64,000 bases of DNA from DASSKP01 sp035695045 (GTDB lineage: Bacteria > Actinomycetota > Actinomycetes > JAFAQI01): positions 1 to 64,000 of the forward strand of contig DASSEX010000069.1 in assembly GCA_035695045.1 (NCBI GenBank). The letters are read 5' to 3'. Both the position numbers and the translations under genes were made by a program. Within the stretch, counting starts at the first letter, position 1. Each line of letters begins with the position of its first letter. The notes beneath the pieces were generated by a model, which was not told the origin of the DNA, did no database searches, and saw only the letters and a list, made by a program, of their open reading frames with translations. Below are positions 23,537 to 31,742 of this stretch, piece by piece.

Positions 23537-24298
23537 ATGGCTGAGAAGTGGTTCCCGTTCCCCCCGACGTTCGACAACCTCGAGGACGAGCGGCTGCATC
23601 GCAAGCAGCGCCTCGCGGCGGGGTTCCGGCTGTTCGCGAAGTTCGGCTTCGAGGAGGGCGTCGCGGGCCACATCACCGCCCGTGACCCGATCGAGCCGGA
23701 CACCTTCTGGGTCAACCCCTTCGTCGTGCCGTTCGCGCACATCAAGCAGAGCGACCTGATCCGGGTCAACCACTCCGGCGAGGTCGTCGAGGGCGACTAC
23801 CACGTCAACGAGGCGGCGTTCGCGATCCACTCGCAGGTGCACGCCGCGCGCCCGGACGTCGTCGGCGCCGCACACTCGCACTCGACGCACGGCCGCGCGC
23901 TGTCGACGCTCGGTCAGTCGCTCGAGCCGATCACCCAGGACGTCTGCGCCTTCTACGGCGACCATGCGCTGTTCGACGACTACACCGGCGTCGTCAACGA
24001 CGTCGAGGAGGCCAAGCGCATCGCGCACGCCCTCGGCGAGAACAAGGCCGTCATCCTGCGCAACCACGGGCTGCTGACCGTCGGTCAGAGCGTCGACTCC
24101 GCGGTGTTCTGGTTCATCACGATGGAGCGCTCCTGCCAGGTGCAGCTGCTGGCGAAGGCGGCCGGCGAGGTCGTGCACATCGATGCCGACCAGGCGGCCA
24201 AGACGCACGAGCAGGTCGGCACCGAGTTCGTGGGCTGGCTGTCCTTCCAGCCGCTGTGGGCGAAGATCACCCGCGAGCAGCCCGACCTCCTCGACTGA
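23537..24298 (+). CDS. Class II aldolase/adducin family protein
   Basis: The 253-aa protein has the class II (metal-dependent) aldolase/adducin fold. Zinc-ligand histidines appear in AAHSHSTHGRAL (His113 and His115), with a later His in ILRNHGLLTV. EGVAGHITARDP near residue 40 matches the phosphate/substrate loop region (often GNxSxR in true fuculose-phosphate aldolases, GHIT here). The GHIT form is common in actinobacterial homologues whose substrates are not known, so fuculose-phosphate aldolase activity should not be assumed. Its end overlaps the next gene. Confidence 0.87.
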   Translation: MAEKWFPFPPTFDNLEDERLHRKQRLAAGFRLFAKFGFEEGVAGHITARDPIEPDTFWVNPFVVPFAHIKQSDLIRVNHSGEVVEGDYHVNEAAFAIHSQVHAARPDVVGAAHSHSTHGRALSTLGQSLEPITQDVCAFYGDHALFDDYTGVVNDVEEAKRIAHALGENKAVILRNHGLLTVGQSVDSAVFWFITMERSCQVQLLAKAAGEVVHIDADQAAKTHEQVGTEFVGWLSFQPLWAKITREQPDLLD

Positions 24299-25107
24299 TA
24301 GAGGTCACGAGCCCGGACGACCCGCGGCTGGCCGACTACCGCGGCCTCACCGACGTCCGGCTGCGCACCACGTGGGAGCCGCCGCACGGCGTCTTCATCG
24401 CCGAGAGCGAGCTCGTCATCCGGCGTGCTCTTGCGGCGGGCTACCGCCCCCGCTCGATGGTGATGGCGCCGGAGTGGCTGGAACGTATGGCCGCGCTCAT
24501 CGCCGACGTCGAGGCGCCGGTCTACTCCGCGCCGTACGACGTCCTGCGCGAGCTCACCGGCTTCCACGTGCATCGCGGTGCTCTCGCGTCGTTCGACCGC
24601 AAGCCTTTGCCGTCGGTGGACGACGTCGTCGCGAACGCGCATCGCATCGTGGTGCTCGAGGACATGGTCAGCCACACCAACCTCGGCGCGGTGTTCCGGA
24701 GCGCGGCGGCGCTCGGCATGGACGCGATCGTGCTGTCACCTTCCTGTGCCGACCCGCTCTACCGTCGCTCGATCCGGGTCTCGATGGGAGAGGTCTTCGC
24801 CGTTCCCTACGCGCGTGCGGAGTCCTGGCCGGGCGCCGTCGACGACCTGCGGTCGGGCGGATGGCACGTGGCGGCGCTGACGCCGGCGGCCGAGGCCGTG
24901 CGTCTCGACCGGGTGCAGATCCCTGACGAGGACCGGGTGGCGATGCTGCTCGGCACCGAGGGTCCGGGTCTGAGCGAGGCGGCGATGTCGCGCGCTGACC
25001 TGCTGGTGCGGATCCCGATGGCAGCCGGGGTCGACTCGCTGAACGTCGCGGCGGCCGCTGCGATCGCGTTCTGGACGTTCGGCCGGCGTCCGGACGACGC
25101 GCCCTAG
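24256..25107 (+). CDS. TrmH/SpoU family RNA 2'-O-ribose methyltransferase
   Basis: The 283-aa SPOUT methyltransferase has an N-terminal substrate-binding region (HGVFIAESELVIRRAL) and the three SpoU motifs: motif 1 LEDMVSHTNLGAVFRSAAALG, motif 2 MLLGTEGPGLS, motif 3 VRIPMAAGVDSLNVAAAAAI. Such enzymes methylate ribose in rRNA or tRNA with SAM. The GTG at 24256 is the only standard start near the conserved N-terminus and lies 43 nt inside the aldolase gene; a non-standard CTG at 24295 is an alternative. Its TAG stop shares CTAG with the convergent HD-GYP gene. Confidence 0.87.
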   Translation: MGEDHPRAARPPRLIEVTSPDDPRLADYRGLTDVRLRTTWEPPHGVFIAESELVIRRALAAGYRPRSMVMAPEWLERMAALIADVEAPVYSAPYDVLRELTGFHVHRGALASFDRKPLPSVDDVVANAHRIVVLEDMVSHTNLGAVFRSAAALGMDAIVLSPSCADPLYRRSIRVSMGEVFAVPYARAESWPGAVDDLRSGGWHVAALTPAAEAVRLDRVQIPDEDRVAMLLGTEGPGLSEAAMSRADLLVRIPMAAGVDSLNVAAAAAIAFWTFGRRPDDAP

Positions 25108-26492
25108 GGCTTCGCGCCGCCGCCCGGCCCGGGGTGCGGCGGCGTGGACCCGGTCGCCGGCGCCGACTTCGCCGACGCGGTCCGGGTGCTCGTCGGCGTG
25201 GGCTTGGCGGACGCGGTCGCCGTAGCGGCGTGGTGGTGGTGCGTCCCGGTTGTCTTCTTCGCCGCGGTCGCGGGTGGCGCGGGTGCCGGCGCGTACGTCG
25301 TCTGCGCCCCGCTGTAAGAGCTCGTCGTCGTCGTCGGCGTTGCGGACACGCTCGGCGTGGGCCGCGGTGTGGGGTTCTGGTCGTGACCGAGCGGCATCAC
25401 CGGTGTGAGCGCGGCGGTTCCCGTCACGGCAGCCATGCCGAGTGCTGCGCCGGCCTGCGAGGCGACACCCGACGCGACGGCTCCGGTCTGACCCACCAGC
25501 GGCAGGCCGGAGACCCAGGACAACGGGCCGAGAGCCACCAGCAGCCGCCGCCCCGGCACCTCGAGCATCGCGCGGACGACGGTCGGGTCGAACTGAGAGC
25601 CGCTGCAGTCGGTGAGCTCGCGCAGCGCGGCTGCGCGGCCGATGGGCTTCTTGTAGGCGCGGTTCGAGGTCATGACGTCGTACGCGTCCGCGACGGCGAC
25701 GATCCGGGCGCCGAGCGTGATCTCCGTGCCGCTCAGCCCGCGGGGGTAGCCGGTGCCGTCCCAGCGCTCGTGATGCTGCACGACGACGTCGCCCCAACCG
25801 TCGAGCCAGTCCATCAGTGGCTGGATGATGCGCTCACCGTGCTCGGGATGGGTCTTGAGCAGCTCCCACTCGTCGCGGGTCGGCGCGCCGGCTTTGTTGA
25901 GCAGCTCGTGGGGAATGTGCAGCTTGCCGATGTCGTGCAGCAACGCCGCCCAGCGCAGCCGGTCACGATGCGCCACGGGGAGCGACATCCGCTCGGCGAT
26001 GAGGTCGGTGAGGGCACGCACGCGCTCTGCGTGGCCGCGCGTCTTGCGATCGTGCCGGGCGAGTGCGCCGACGAGCGCGAGCACCCGTTCAGCCGCCTGC
26101 TGGACGGTCTCGTCGTGGGGATGGTCGCCTCGCGGGTGGCCCTCGATGAGCATCCGGAGTTCACGGTTGCTGCCCGCTCGGCGCGCGAGGTTGGCGCGCG
26201 AGGGCGCCCGGTCCGGGAAGACGAGAGCCATCTCGAGCAGGACGGCGAGGGGGAGCAGCCGGGCGAGCCATCGTTGGAAGACCCACAGCACGGCCCAGCT
26301 GGAGCCGCAGACCACGGCGTACCAGCCGATGAGGGCGGTGCCGTGCGGCCGTGGCAGCGATCGCCCGACGGCGACGATGGTCGCGATCGCGACGAGGAAC
26401 GGTACGACGACGATCGCGGCGCGTACGGCAAAGCCGGCCAGTGGATGGCGGCGCCATCTCCTGGCCGGATCTCGTGCATCCTGGCTGAGCAC
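25104..26492 (-). CDS. HD-GYP domain phosphodiesterase-like membrane protein
   Basis: The 462-aa product has N-terminal membrane spans (FAVRAAIVVVPFLVAIATIVAVG; LIGWYAVVCGSSWAVLWVF), then an HD-GYP domain over about residues 140-290. Signatures are HAERVRALTD, LLHDIGKLHIP (HD), HHERWDGTGYPRGLSG (GYP) and VAVADAYDVMTSNRAYK. HD-GYP enzymes hydrolyse cyclic di-GMP or related dinucleotides. The C-terminal 150 residues are hydrophobic Gly/Ala-rich and then a Thr/Pro/Ala-rich tail with a HHHH run. GTG 26492 has a GGAGG ribosome-binding site. Confidence 0.88.
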   Translation of the reverse strand: MLSQDARDPARRWRRHPLAGFAVRAAIVVVPFLVAIATIVAVGRSLPRPHGTALIGWYAVVCGSSWAVLWVFQRWLARLLPLAVLLEMALVFPDRAPSRANLARRAGSNRELRMLIEGHPRGDHPHDETVQQAAERVLALVGALARHDRKTRGHAERVRALTDLIAERMSLPVAHRDRLRWAALLHDIGKLHIPHELLNKAGAPTRDEWELLKTHPEHGERIIQPLMDWLDGWGDVVVQHHERWDGTGYPRGLSGTEITLGARIVAVADAYDVMTSNRAYKKPIGRAAALRELTDCSGSQFDPTVVRAMLEVPGRRLLVALGPLSWVSGLPLVGQTGAVASGVASQAGAALGMAAVTGTAALTPVMPLGHDQNPTPRPTPSVSATPTTTTSSYSGAQTTYAPAPAPPATAAKKTTGTHHHHAATATASAKPTPTSTRTASAKSAPATGSTPPHPGPGGGAKP

Positions 26493-26629
26493 GCGTCCTC
26501 CTGCGATCCCCCGTCGTCGTGCCGGATCGGCGCCTGAACCAGACGCCTGAACCGTGGCCGGCCGAACTGGTCAGAAGTGACGGCGCGACATGACCTGCCC
26601 GAATCACCGGCTCGTGCCGGTGCTGGTCC

Positions 26630-26680
26630 GCCCGCAGGGCGTACCGACTTCACCAGCCCGCAGGAAGTACCGGGTTCACC
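26630..26680. repeat. Two direct 25-nt repeats ahead of the acyl-CoA carboxylase operon
   Basis: Units at 26630-26654 and 26656-26680 share 21 of 25 bases (both read gcccgcagg, then gtaccg, then ttcacc) with a 26-bp period. They end 20 nt before the carboxylase start. The position suits tandem operators overlapping the promoter. Confidence 0.5.
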
Positions 26681-26700
26681 CGCCCTGATTAGATCTGCGC

Positions 26701-28299
26701 ATGCCCGTGCTGCCCGATCGGGTCGATCGCGACGCGCCTGAGTACGCGTCGCGTCGTGCTGCGCTGCTCGACCTTCTCGCGGAGATAGAGGCTCAGCTCG
26801 CGTTGGCGCGTGGTGGCGGCGGCGAGAAGTACGTCGAGCGGCACCGCAAGCGCGGGAAGCTGCTCGCCCGGGAGCGCGTCGAGCTGTTGCTCGACCCGGA
26901 CTCCCCGTTCCTCGAGCTGTCGCCCCTCGCCGCGTGGGGCACCAACTACACCGTCGGCGGCAGCGTCGTCACCGGCATCGGTGTGGTCGAGGGGACCGAG
27001 GTCCTGGTCCAGGCGCACGACCCGACAGTGCGCGGCGGTGCCGTCAACCCGTACGGCGCCAAGAAGCAGGGCCGCGCCTCGCAGATCGCCTCCGAGAACC
27101 GGTTACCGGTGGTCAACCTCGTCGAGTCCGGCGGAGCCGACCTGCCGACCCAGAGCGAGATCTTCATCCCGGGTGGCGCCGGCTTCCGCGACCTGACGCA
27201 GAAGTCGGCGGCCGCGATCCCGACGATCGCGCTCGTCTTCGGCAACTCGACCGCCGGCGGCGCCTACGTCCCGGGCATGTGCGACTACGTCGTGATGGTC
27301 AAGGAGAGAGCCAAGGTCTTCCTCGGGGGCCCGCCGCTGGTGAAGATGGCGACCGGCGAGGAGAGCGATGACGAGGAGCTCGGCGGCGCAGAGATGCACG
27401 CGCGGGTGAGCGGTCTCGCCGACTACCTGGCGATGGACGAGGCCGACGCGATCCGGCTCGGTCGCCAGATCGTCCGCCGGCTCAACCGTCGCAAGCTCGG
27501 CCCGCCACCGGCGCCGTCGTACAGCGAGCCGTTGTACGACGCCGAGGATCTCCTCGGCATGATCCCGACGGACCTGCGCGAGCCCTTCGACCCGCGGGAC
27601 GTGCTCGCGCGAGTCCTCGACGGCAGCGAGTTCGACGAGTTCAAGCCGCTCTACGGCTCGTCGCTCGTGACCGGGTGGGGCAGCATCCACGGCTACCCGA
27701 TCGGCGTTCTCGCCAACGCGCGCGGCGTGCTGTTCGCCGAGGAGTCGGAGAAGGCCGCACAGTTCATCCAGCTGGCCAACCAGAGCGACACGCCGCTGTT
27801 GTTCCTGCAGAACACGACCGGCTACATGGTCGGCAAGGAGTACGAGCAGCGCGGCATCATCAAGGCCGGCGCCCAGATGATCAACGCGGTCTCCAACAGC
27901 GCTGTGCCGCACCTGACGGTGGTCCTCGGGGCGTCGTACGGCGCCGGCAACTACGGCATGTGCGGGCGGGCCTACGACCCGAGGTTCCTCTTCACGTGGC
28001 CGAACGCGAAGTCCGCGGTGATGGGGCCGGCGCAGCTCGCAGGTGTGCTCTCGATCGTGGCGCGGCAGTCGGCGCAGGCGCGTGGCAAGGAGTACGACGA
28101 GGAGCAGGACAAGGCGATGCGCGAGCTGGTCGAGAACCAGATCGAGGCGGAGTCCAAGGCGCTGTTCCTGACGGCGCGGCTCTACGACGACGGCATCATC
28201 GACCCGCGCGACACTCGCACGGTGCTCGGCATGTCGTTGTCGGTCATTCACAACCAGCCGATCGAGGGACGCCGCGGCTACGGCGTCTTCCGGATGTGA
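26701..28299 (+). CDS. Acyl-CoA carboxylase beta subunit (carboxyltransferase)
   Basis: The 532-aa carboxyltransferase moves CO2 from biotin to an acyl-CoA. It has both crotonase-fold halves: N-terminal oxyanion region GNSTAGGAYVPGMCDY (about residues 180-195), C-terminal GASYGAGNYGMCGRAYDP (about residues 410-427), and QNTTGYMVGKEYEQRG typical of methylcrotonyl/geranyl/propionyl-CoA carboxylase betas. No ribosome-binding site precedes ATG 26701, so a leaderless transcript is likely. The alpha subunit follows after 4 nt. Substrate is probably methylcrotonyl-CoA or a related branched or short acyl-CoA. Confidence 0.92.
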   Translation: MPVLPDRVDRDAPEYASRRAALLDLLAEIEAQLALARGGGGEKYVERHRKRGKLLARERVELLLDPDSPFLELSPLAAWGTNYTVGGSVVTGIGVVEGTEVLVQAHDPTVRGGAVNPYGAKKQGRASQIASENRLPVVNLVESGGADLPTQSEIFIPGGAGFRDLTQKSAAAIPTIALVFGNSTAGGAYVPGMCDYVVMVKERAKVFLGGPPLVKMATGEESDDEELGGAEMHARVSGLADYLAMDEADAIRLGRQIVRRLNRRKLGPPPAPSYSEPLYDAEDLLGMIPTDLREPFDPRDVLARVLDGSEFDEFKPLYGSSLVTGWGSIHGYPIGVLANARGVLFAEESEKAAQFIQLANQSDTPLLFLQNTTGYMVGKEYEQRGIIKAGAQMINAVSNSAVPHLTVVLGASYGAGNYGMCGRAYDPRFLFTWPNAKSAVMGPAQLAGVLSIVARQSAQARGKEYDEEQDKAMRELVENQIEAESKALFLTARLYDDGIIDPRDTRTVLGMSLSVIHNQPIEGRRGYGVFRM

Positions 28300-28303
28300 A
28301 CCG

Positions 28304-30268
28304 GTGATCACGAAGCTGCTGGTCGCGAACCGGGGAGAGATCGCCCGCCGGGTCTTCCGCACTGCGCGCGCGATGGGCATCGCGACCGTCGCCGTCTACA
28401 GCGACGCCGACGCCGACGCGCCCTTCGTACGTGACGCCGACGAGGCAGTGCGGCTGCCCGGGGCGGCACCGGCCGACACCTACCTGCGCGCGGACCTCGT
28501 CATCGCCGCGGCGAAGGCTGCCGGCGCCGATGCCGTACATCCGGGCTACGGGTTCCTGTCGGAGAACGCGACGTTCGCGCAGTCGGTCCTCGACGCCGGC
28601 CTGGTCTGGGTCGGGCCACCGCCGGGCGCGATCGAGGCGATGGGCTCGAAGCTCGGCGCGAAGGAGATGATGCGCGCCGCGGGCGTGCCGACGCTGCCGT
28701 GGGCGACCGAGGTCGCCGGCGCCGCCGAGGTCGGGTTTCCGCTGCTGGTGAAGGCATCGGCCGGCGGCGGCGGACGCGGAATGCGCATCGTGCGCAGTGC
28801 TGCCGAGCTCGAGGACGCGGTCGAGGGTGCGCAACGAGAGGCCGGCAGCGCATTCGGTGACGCGACCGTCTTCCTCGAGCGCTACGTCGAAGCGCCGCGC
28901 CATGTCGAGATCCAGGTCTTCGCCGACACCCACGGCAACGTCGTGTCGCTGTTCGAGCGCGAGTGCTCGATCCAGCGGCGGCATCAGAAGATCGTGGAGG
29001 AGTCGCCGTCACCTGCTGTCGATGAGGCGCTGCGTGCCCGGATGGGAGAGGCGGCGGTCGCGGCTGCGCGCGCGGTCGGCTACGTCGGAGCGGGCACGGT
29101 CGAGTTCGTTCTCGACGAGAAGAACGAGTTCGCCTTCCTCGAGATGAACACCCGGCTACAGGTCGAGCACCCCGTGACCGAGCTCGTGACCGGACTCGAC
29201 CTCGTGCGACTCCAGCTGCTCGTGGCCGACGGACATCCGCTGCCGCAGGAGGCGCTGTCGCCGACGATGACCGGTGCGGCGATCGAGGTGCGGCTCTACG
29301 CCGAGGACGCGACGCGCGGCTTCCTGCCGGCGACCGGCACGTTGCGGGCATTCGACATCGACGAGGCGCACGTTCGCGTCGACTCGGGTTTCGAAACCGG
29401 CAGTGTCGTCTCGCCGCACTACGACCCGATGCTCGCGAAGGTCATCGCCTACGCCCCGAGCCGCACCGAGGCGGCGACGGCGCTCGCCGGCGCGCTGGCA
29501 CGCGCCCGGATCCACGGCGTCACGACCAACCGCGACCTGCTCGTCCGAATCCTGGGTGAGGAGGAGTTCCTCGCCGGCGGGACCGACACCGCTTATCTGG
29601 AACGGCACGAACCGGCCGAGCTCGGCGCACCGCTGCTCGACGATGCCGGTCGCCGCGTGCACGCACTCGCCGCCGCGATGGCGGTGCAGGCACACAACCG
29701 GGCGACGGCGCGCGTGCTGGCGGCGCTGCCGAGTGGCTGGCGCAACAACCCGTCGCAGTCGCAGCGCATCGCTCTGACCGACGCGACCGGATCCGTCGAG
29801 GTCAGCTATCTGATGGGTCGTGACGGTTCGGTCGCGGCGCACGTCGACGACGGCGAGGTCGAGCTCGTCGTGCACGACGCGAGCCCGTCGTTGGTGGATC
29901 TGACCGTGGACGGCGTACGACGTCGATGCGCGGTCTCGCGGCACGGCGACCAGATCGACGTCGACTCCGTCAGCGGCTCGTCCGAGTTCCGGCTGGAGCC
30001 GAGGTTTCCGGACCTCGATGCGGCACACAGCGCGGGCTCTCTCGTCGCTCCGATGCCCGGTTCGGTCGTGCGGGTTCTCGTCGAAGCGGGCGCCGCCGTC
30101 GAAGCGGGCCAGCCGCTCGTCGTTCTCGAGGCGATGAAGATGGAGCACACCGTCGCGGCACCCGCGGCAGGCGGTGTCGCGGAGGTACGCGTGCAGGCAG
30201 GGCAGCAGGTCGAGGCGGGCGCGGTGCTCGTCGTCATGGCAGAGGAAGAGGGCGCAGATGCGGATTGA
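28304..30268 (+). CDS. Acyl-CoA carboxylase alpha subunit (biotin carboxylase plus biotin carrier)
   Basis: The 654-aa protein carries the ATP-grasp biotin carboxylase in residues 1-450: LLVANRGEIARRVFRTA at the start, KASAGGGGRGMRIV ATP loop, and FLEMNTRLQVEHPVTELVTGLDLV with catalytic residues. A linker and biotin carrier domain follow (about residues 580-654), with Lys612 in EAMKMEHTV as the biotinylation site. Together with the beta subunit it makes a complete acyl-CoA carboxylase. The GTG start is 4 nt after the beta gene, and its end overlaps the downstream SDR by 11 nt. Confidence 0.94.
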   Translation: MITKLLVANRGEIARRVFRTARAMGIATVAVYSDADADAPFVRDADEAVRLPGAAPADTYLRADLVIAAAKAAGADAVHPGYGFLSENATFAQSVLDAGLVWVGPPPGAIEAMGSKLGAKEMMRAAGVPTLPWATEVAGAAEVGFPLLVKASAGGGGRGMRIVRSAAELEDAVEGAQREAGSAFGDATVFLERYVEAPRHVEIQVFADTHGNVVSLFERECSIQRRHQKIVEESPSPAVDEALRARMGEAAVAAARAVGYVGAGTVEFVLDEKNEFAFLEMNTRLQVEHPVTELVTGLDLVRLQLLVADGHPLPQEALSPTMTGAAIEVRLYAEDATRGFLPATGTLRAFDIDEAHVRVDSGFETGSVVSPHYDPMLAKVIAYAPSRTEAATALAGALARARIHGVTTNRDLLVRILGEEEFLAGGTDTAYLERHEPAELGAPLLDDAGRRVHALAAAMAVQAHNRATARVLAALPSGWRNNPSQSQRIALTDATGSVEVSYLMGRDGSVAAHVDDGEVELVVHDASPSLVDLTVDGVRRRCAVSRHGDQIDVDSVSGSSEFRLEPRFPDLDAAHSAGSLVAPMPGSVVRVLVEAGAAVEAGQPLVVLEAMKMEHTVAAPAAGGVAEVRVQAGQQVEAGAVLVVMAEEEGADAD

Positions 30269-31013
30269 CGGCTGCTCGGCGATCGTCACGGGCGGAGCCA
30301 GCGGGCTGGGTCTCGCCACGGCGACGGAGCTCGCGAAGGCCGGTGCCCACGTCGTCATCGCGGACCTGCCGTCCTCGCCGGGGGAGGAGCGGGCGAAGGA
30401 CATCGGCGGCAGCTTCGCCGGACTCGACGTGACGGACGAGGCGGGCGTCCAGCAGGCGGTGCAGACGGCGGTCGGTCAGGCGCCGCTGCGCGTCCTCGTC
30501 AACTGCGCCGGCATCGGGACGCCGGGCCGGGTGCTCGGAAAGCAGGGGGTCCTCCCGCTCGAGGCGTTCGAGAAGGTCGTCCGGGTCAACCTGATCGGCA
30601 CCTTCAACGTCATCCGCCTGGCCGTCGCCGCGATGGTCGAGTCGGAACCTGTCGACGGTGAGCGCGGAGTCGTCGTCAACACTGCGTCGGTCGCTGCGTT
30701 CGACGGCCAGATCGGCCAGGCGGCGTACAGCGCGTCGAAGGGCGGCGTGGTCGGGATGACATTGCCCATCGCTCGCGACCTCGCCGACAAGCTCATCCGC
30801 GTGTGCACCATCGCTCCCGGCATCATGGACACCCCGATGCTCGCCGGCCTCCCGGAGCCGGCGCGCGAGTCGCTCGGCAAGCAGGTGCCGCACCCGGCGC
30901 GGCTCGGGTCTCCGACGGAGTACGCCGCCCTCGCCCGGCACATCGTCGAGAACGGCTACCTCAACGGCGAGGTCATCCGGCTCGACGGGTCGATCCGCAT
31001 GGCGCCTCGATAG
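30258..31013 (+). CDS. SDR, 3-hydroxyacyl-CoA dehydrogenase type 2-like
   Basis: The 251-aa SDR has IVTGGASGLGLATA (NAD loop), DLP after strand 2 (the Asp favours NAD), LVNCAGIG, VNTASVAAFDGQIGQ with the catalytic Ser, and AYSASKGGVVGMTLPIARDLA with Tyr-x3-Lys. The tail APGIMDTPML...LPEPAR resembles human HSD10-type 3-hydroxyacyl-CoA dehydrogenases. ATG 30258 lies within the end of the carboxylase alpha gene. Co-transcription with the carboxylase suggests a role in branched-chain amino acid or fatty acid breakdown. Confidence 0.9.
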   Translation: MRIDGCSAIVTGGASGLGLATATELAKAGAHVVIADLPSSPGEERAKDIGGSFAGLDVTDEAGVQQAVQTAVGQAPLRVLVNCAGIGTPGRVLGKQGVLPLEAFEKVVRVNLIGTFNVIRLAVAAMVESEPVDGERGVVVNTASVAAFDGQIGQAAYSASKGGVVGMTLPIARDLADKLIRVCTIAPGIMDTPMLAGLPEPARESLGKQVPHPARLGSPTEYAALARHIVENGYLNGEVIRLDGSIRMAPR

Positions 31014-31036
31014 GCAGACCTGTCGCAGCCGTCGCC

Positions 31037-31109
31037 GCAGGTGCCCGTGCGCTGCGGAAATTCGCTCGCCCTGCTCGCTCAGTTTCCGGCAACGCGCACG
31101 GCCACCTGC
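31037..31109 (+). terminator. Long imperfect hairpin after the carboxylase operon
   Basis: Outer arms 31037-31051 and 31095-31109 pair over 15 positions with one mismatch. An inner stem pairs 31053-31060 (tgcggaaa) with 31083-31091, with one bulged G. The loop is about 22 nt. It begins 24 nt past the SDR stop, so it is probably a transcription terminator, without a T-tract. The remainder of 31014-31214 shows no gene. Confidence 0.55.
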
Positions 31110-31214
31110 ACCGCCGCCCGTCTCACGCCTGCGGGCTCTCTCGGTTGGCGTTGCGGTTGGGTGAGGCGTTGAAAGTCGGGCGAACCGAATCGGCGCCGCG
31201 CGAGTCTCATTGCC

Positions 31215-31742
31215 GTGGACGATCTCGACGAGCTCGACAGCTGGCTGGCGGAGTCCTACCCGACAGCGTTCCGCACGGCATGTCTCGTGCTGCGCTCGCC
31301 GGCGGATGCCGAAGACGCCGTCCAGGAGGCCTTTCTTCGCGTCTGGCGGTTCCGCGACGCGATTCCGCCGAGTGACGGCCGCCGGCCGTGGCTCTACCGC
31401 GTCGTCGTGAACGCGTGTCTGAGCCGGGTGCGCAGCGAGCGGGTCTGGCGCCAGCGCACAGGCGATGACGCCCTCGTCAACCTGCCGGCGCAGGCCGACC
31501 CTCAGCACGACGTCGAGGACGCGGTGCTCTCGAGCTGCGTCGCGAGCGCGGTCGACCGGCTGCCGGAGCACCTGCGCGTGCCCGTGGTGCTCCGCTACTT
31601 CACCGGCCTGCCCGAACGGGAGATCGCGACGGCGATCCAGCGCCGGCCGGGGACGGTCAAGTCGCGGCTGAGTGAGGCGCGCCGCCTCCTCGCCGAGGAC
31701 CCCGCCCTCGCCGCCTGGGTCGAGATGGAGGTGGCCCGATGA
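31215..31742 (+). CDS. ECF-type RNA polymerase sigma factor
   Basis: The 175-aa protein has sigma region 2 (DLDELDSWLAESYPTAFRTA; SPADAEDAVQEAFLRVWRF) over about residues 1-75. Region 4 (LPEHLRVPVVLRYFTGLPEREIATAIQRRPGTVKSRLSEARRLL) covers about residues 112-158. There is no C-terminal SnoaL extension. The GTG start at 31215 gives the complete region 2. The next gene, a DUF4349 membrane protein, overlaps it by 4 nt (ATGA), the usual position for a regulator of ECF sigma activity. No autoregulatory promoter could be assigned. Confidence 0.92.
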   Translation: MDDLDELDSWLAESYPTAFRTACLVLRSPADAEDAVQEAFLRVWRFRDAIPPSDGRRPWLYRVVVNACLSRVRSERVWRQRTGDDALVNLPAQADPQHDVEDAVLSSCVASAVDRLPEHLRVPVVLRYFTGLPEREIATAIQRRPGTVKSRLSEARRLLAEDPALAAWVEMEVAR

